Shown here one piece after another: positions 60,479 to 64,000 of a stretch of 64,000 bases of DNA. The notes beneath the pieces were generated by a model that worked only from the letters and a program-made list of their open reading frames with translations, was not told where the DNA came from and ran no database searches. How positions within the stretch are numbered: the first letter of the stretch is position 1; each line of letters opens with the position of its first letter. Where the stretch lies: the NCBI RefSeq assembly GCF_012273895.1, contig NC_052122.1, forward strand, positions 10,850,001 to 10,914,000, written 5' to 3'. The stretch comes from Zerene cesonia. Its lineage: Eukaryota; Arthropoda; Insecta; Lepidoptera; Pieridae. Made by a program: the position numbers and the translations under genes.

Positions 60479-62254
60479 CGTGCGTGCCAGGCGGGGCGGC
60501 TCGCGCTACTGACTGCTCGGTGTCTCTCTGCTGCCTCGAGCGCTGCTCCTCGGCGCTGCGCACACGCACCCGCAACCTCCTTGAGCTCCCTCCGACCCCT
60601 CCCGTGCAATTGCACTTCTGAGCTCGCCAAATTATTGATTACATCGCCCCGTTTTATCGATCCGTTTCCGGCACTCGAAATGCCTTCGGTAGATACAGCG
60701 TTTCACTTAAAATTTTTGGCAACGTAAACACACTTGGGCCGAAAGCGAAAATTTGAACGGTAAAGGTCGAGTACGAGTTATGAATAAAGATGCTTATGAT
60801 GTTGATGTTTTGTGTATTAAAATATTTGTGAATGGCTATTTATAAAATTTGTATTTGTGATCATTCACGTAGCTTCAATATTTGGTGCTTTGATAGTAGC
60901 TTGATAGTAATCATTTTAGAGTTTCAAAAGTAAACAATATTGATTTTCTTATGAAATTGAAATGTAAACAATATTTAGAGTTACTTTATTTATTTCATTC
61001 TTATTGTATTTTTTTTTTGTTTACATTTAATATTCAAATAAATTTTCTCTTTGACATAAACTATAAACTGTGTATATAGACCCCAAAAAGCGCTATGAAA
61101 ATATTGATTAAAACAGGCAAGACAAAAATCATTAAAAATAAATAATTAATTATGACAAATAGTATTTGCCTAAATTAGTTAATTAAAAGTTATGTGTATG
61201 AAAAACAAGTGTCTTTTTTATTAGGAGTATTTGTTTTTACGAAATTCTTTACTTGTTTAAAAGTTTAGCATCGTTGATTTAAACTCAAGTGTTAATTTTG
61301 TATCGTAATATCATAGCCCTTTTTAATAACAATATAAAGCTTTGTATATATTGTTTTTCAGTCATATCATTTAAAACAAGAGGTACTACAAAAACAAATA
61401 AAAATAATCATTATAAGAAACAAGCATAGTGTAAACTAGTGTAATGTTTTTGTAGTATTTTGATAAATGAGTTCTTTTTTCAAATATCAAAAATTTGTTA
61501 TTTGCTCTCAGCTGTTTTCATAATTGACTGATTTGAAGGGAACATTTGACCAGTAGCGCATTTTGTGTATACTGAAAACTGAAAATTGCATATCCGATAT
61601 TCGAACGTCAAAAGCTTGTTTGCACGGGCACAGATATCTAAATAGTCACTTCGCACGGGTAACATATTTGTTTGCCCGGATAAGGCCCAGTTTATATTCA
61701 TCCGTGTGTGAGCAATTTCAACCGAATTCCTCAGTTTAGTTTGCTCTTCGAGAAAAAAGAACAGGCGTTCAAAATTAATTATAATTATAATGTGGAATAT
61801 ATACTAGTATGGAATTATTCAGACGCATGACATTTAGTTATGTAAGATATGTATCGAATAAGAGCTGTAGAGAGCCTTTTTTAAAATTCGTTTTAACTTG
61901 TGCGTGATATTCATGTGTAATTTTTTCATTATTTATAAATATTTTATACAAATAAATATTGCGATATAAACTATATTAAAAAAATAAAAATAACTGTTAT
62001 GAATAGAATTATCATCACTAATTCACAGCTTCATCAATACTTTTAAACTACACGCCTACTAGTGACATTAGCTGCTATGAGCTTGTTTGACAATTTTGCT
62101 ATTAAGTTCTAGAAGGTGCTATAGTTAATACGCACAGATCTAATCAAAACTATTATTAAAATTATTTAAGTTATTAAATAATAAAAAAAAATAAAACACG
62201 TATTTTTTAATTATTTTAGTAGTGTGTATCTTAGACGCAAAGATAATAACGAAT

Positions 62255-62410
62255 AAGTGAAGTCCCATGTTCCCTAGTGGGGTATGGGGCAGATGATGTA
62301 CATCTGTTTCATCTGTGTCCTGCCAGAACGAGATATTATTTTTGTGCGTCCCCACCGGGAATTGAACCCAGGACCCCTCGGTTTTACGCTCATGCGTTAA
62401 GCACTGTAAC
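62255..62410 (-). mobile_element. Family F6 SINE, tRNA-derived
   Basis: 'gtggggtatggggcagatga', 'ctgtgtcctgccagaacgag' and 'ccgggaattgaacccaggac'. The minus strand reads 'gggttcaattcccgg', a B-box, preceded by 'gtgcttaacgcatgag', as in a tRNA-derived head. Confidence 0.7.
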
Positions 62411-62803
62411 GGTTTAAAAAAAACCAAAAATATGATAATATGCTGCAACTTTTTCTATTTTCACTATGGTACTAATTAGTTCGGTGACGGTTTCCACCGA
62501 GGGGGTCGCTGACAAATTCTAAAAACACCCTCGGCCCCGTCATTAAGGCGGTACGAGGGAATACAGTGGAATTAAATGTTATCAACTATTGCATTGGGAG
62601 TCTGATACAACCCAGGACCCCTTGCCGGGGGGCATGTGGTGTGCGCAAAAGCAGTCTCCACCTCCCCTCTCCCAATCTCACGTGAGATTTTGCATATGTG
62701 AGTTTCTAGTGTAAGTACGTTGGATTTAATTTAAAAAGAGGAAACATTCGTTTAAATTATGTGTATAGTTCAACTGCCGATTTTTTAAATTAAATTATTA
62801 TTA

Positions 62804-63060
62804 ACTAGCTGTCCGCCCCGGCTTCGCCCGTGCTACATATCCCTTCAGCTTTATAGGTATACTGGTTTGGATGTTTCAATAAAGATATGTTACGGAAGTC
62901 GGAACCCTTTTTTTCCAAAATAAAATATAGTCTATGTTACTCGTGGATAATGTAGATTTCGAATGGTGCAAGAATTTTTAAAATCGGTCCAGTAGTTTTT
63001 GAGCCTATTCATTACAACCAAACAAACAAAGTTTTCCTCTTTATAATATTAGTGTAGATA
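62804..63060 (+). mobile_element. Family F3 retroposon copy, longest
   Basis: 'actagctgtccgccccggct', 'aatatagtctatgttactcg', 'atcggtccagtagtttttga' and the tail 'ttataatattagtgtagat'. It is about 80 bases longer than the 27378 copy and probably closer to complete. Confidence 0.75.
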
Positions 63061-63809
63061 AATAATTGTTTCTGGCAAAATAAAAAACACATGACAATAT
63101 TAGTTGAGACCCACGATTTTACATTTAATACCATATTGCTATCGTGAGAAAAAATAAAAAAAACCTGGACAGGCGTTTTGCGGGCGTTATCAACACTTAC
63201 ACTTACGTAAAAAATTACATAACAAACGTAAAAGTGTATGTTTTAAGAAAAAGAATCGTATTGATACCTCATTACCATATGAAAAAAGTATTATACAATA
63301 TATTCTTTTGTGATAGACAATTTTGGTCAAGTCTCGTATTTTCTACAACTTACTATTTCGGTGTCAATCGCGGAAACCTATTTTTCACCTTTGACCTCGA
63401 ATAATTTTTATCCAAATACCGAATTCATGGAGAAGCTTAATTTTCTTTATTTATCTGTTTTGATCAATTTTATCAATTTTCGTAAAAAAATCCATCTATC
63501 TGGGATTTTTTTATAATTTCAACAATTTTTATCATATTAAAATATCATAATTCTGTATTGAAACCAAGCATTAAGCAACCCTATCCTGGATTACAATTTA
63601 ATCCATACGATCTGTTATTCCCTCTTGTTAACGGTTTTATTATTTCAAAGGTATTAGGTAGTATTAAAAATTATTGTCCTAAAGGTTTTCTACCTTTTAT
63701 ATATCTGGGTTTATAAAAAATTACTTCTTAGGTCATAAGTCTAGTCTATAACTAATCGTATTAAGATATTTGCTGCAGAAATTAAATCGATTTTAAAATA
63801 AGCTATATC

Positions 63810-63962
63810 TTCTACCGCGGCTTTGCCTGCGTAGTCAAATGAAAAGACAGTCCCGGGTTTTCCCCGCCTAGGCCTCGTTACCCGTATATATCTCCTACGT
63901 CCTTCCTCGAGTTCTTTGTACTTTCATCCAAATCAGTTAAATTGTTTAGGCATTAAAAGCAT
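63810..63962 (+). mobile_element. Retroposon-like fragment
   Basis: 'ctaccgcggctttgcctgcg' resembles retroposon heads here, and 'tttcatccaaatcagttaaa' resembles the 'aaatcggttcag' part. It lacks a clear tail. Confidence 0.4.
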
Positions 63963-63967
63963 GTGTC

Positions 63968-64000
63968 GTGTCCCTCACTGAGGTATGGGGCAGATGATAT
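63968..64000 (-). mobile_element. Family F6 SINE, cut by the window edge
   Basis: 'gaggtatggggcagatgata' is the same block as in 52741 and 62255. The rest lies beyond the window. Confidence 0.5.

Larger units (their letters stand above)
60479..64000. other. LRR gene 5' flank and right edge
   Basis: 60479-60625 is GC-rich and probably holds the LRR gene's 5' UTR and promoter. From 60730 to 62250 the DNA is AT-rich and plain. Then come F6 (62255), a GC-rich block (62470-62700), F3 (62804), a retroposon-like piece (63810) and an F6 fragment cut by the window edge. No gene is seen. Confidence 0.65.

Noticed and set aside
60212..60727. Long plus-strand open frame of 171 codons over the LRR exon 1 region
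   Set aside because: It is antisense to exon 1, which has a signal peptide, LRRNT cysteines and splice continuity. GC-rich coding sequence commonly leaves the other strand open.
62340..62410. Possible tRNA gene on the minus strand
   Set aside because: The B-box is good, but the copy belongs to a dispersed SINE family (52741, 63968) and lacks a full acceptor stem.
1..64000. CRISPR arrays, bacterial defence systems, integrated virus
   Set aside because: No regularly spaced repeats, no prokaryotic operon structure, and no viral protein frames were seen. The spliced genes show this is animal nuclear DNA.

Overview
This is a 64 kb stretch of animal nuclear DNA, almost certainly from a moth or butterfly (Lepidoptera). 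The reasons are AT-rich, intron-heavy genes; glutamine synthetase of insect type; and dozens of short retroposon copies of the kinds that crowd lepidopteran introns, many ending in 'cagctagt' or 'taatattagtaggat'. I see no bacterial operon, CRISPR array, virus or functional tRNA/rRNA gene.

Three protein genes can be rebuilt exon by exon with matching splice phases. (1) 484-12020, plus strand: glutamine synthetase, six coding exons; only the extreme N-terminus lies outside the visible exons. (2) 36894-16962, minus strand: a complete ZER1/ZYG11-family gene, eight exons, 775 residues, with a BC box, a Cul2 box, leucine-rich repeats and an armadillo-like C-terminal half that keeps the family's Gly/N-degron pocket residues. 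(3) 60478-39938, minus strand: a secreted leucine-rich-repeat protein, eight exons, 654 residues; its 15.5 kb first intron appears to use a GC-AG splice pair.

Layout: the glutamine synthetase and ZER1 genes converge, with 4.9 kb between their stop codons (12021-16961). ZER1 and the LRR gene are head-to-tail on the minus strand with 3 kb between them (36895-39937). Introns hold most of the DNA. They contain SINE- and RTE-like fragments in at least seven recognisable families, a 168 bp hAT-type non-autonomous transposon with perfect 8 bp target duplications (44704-44871), minisatellites of 16 and 22 bp, and long TA runs. From 60479 to the right edge I see no further gene.

The three genes do not form a pathway: one makes glutamine, one selects proteins for degradation, one is extracellular. 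Nothing here is a clear new biological system. The items most worth checking are the GC-AG intron, a phase-compatible ORF inside glutamine synthetase intron 1, a tandem pair of mosaic retroposons at 41422-41786, a 40 bp near-perfect hairpin at 37591-37630 and several GC-rich intronic blocks.
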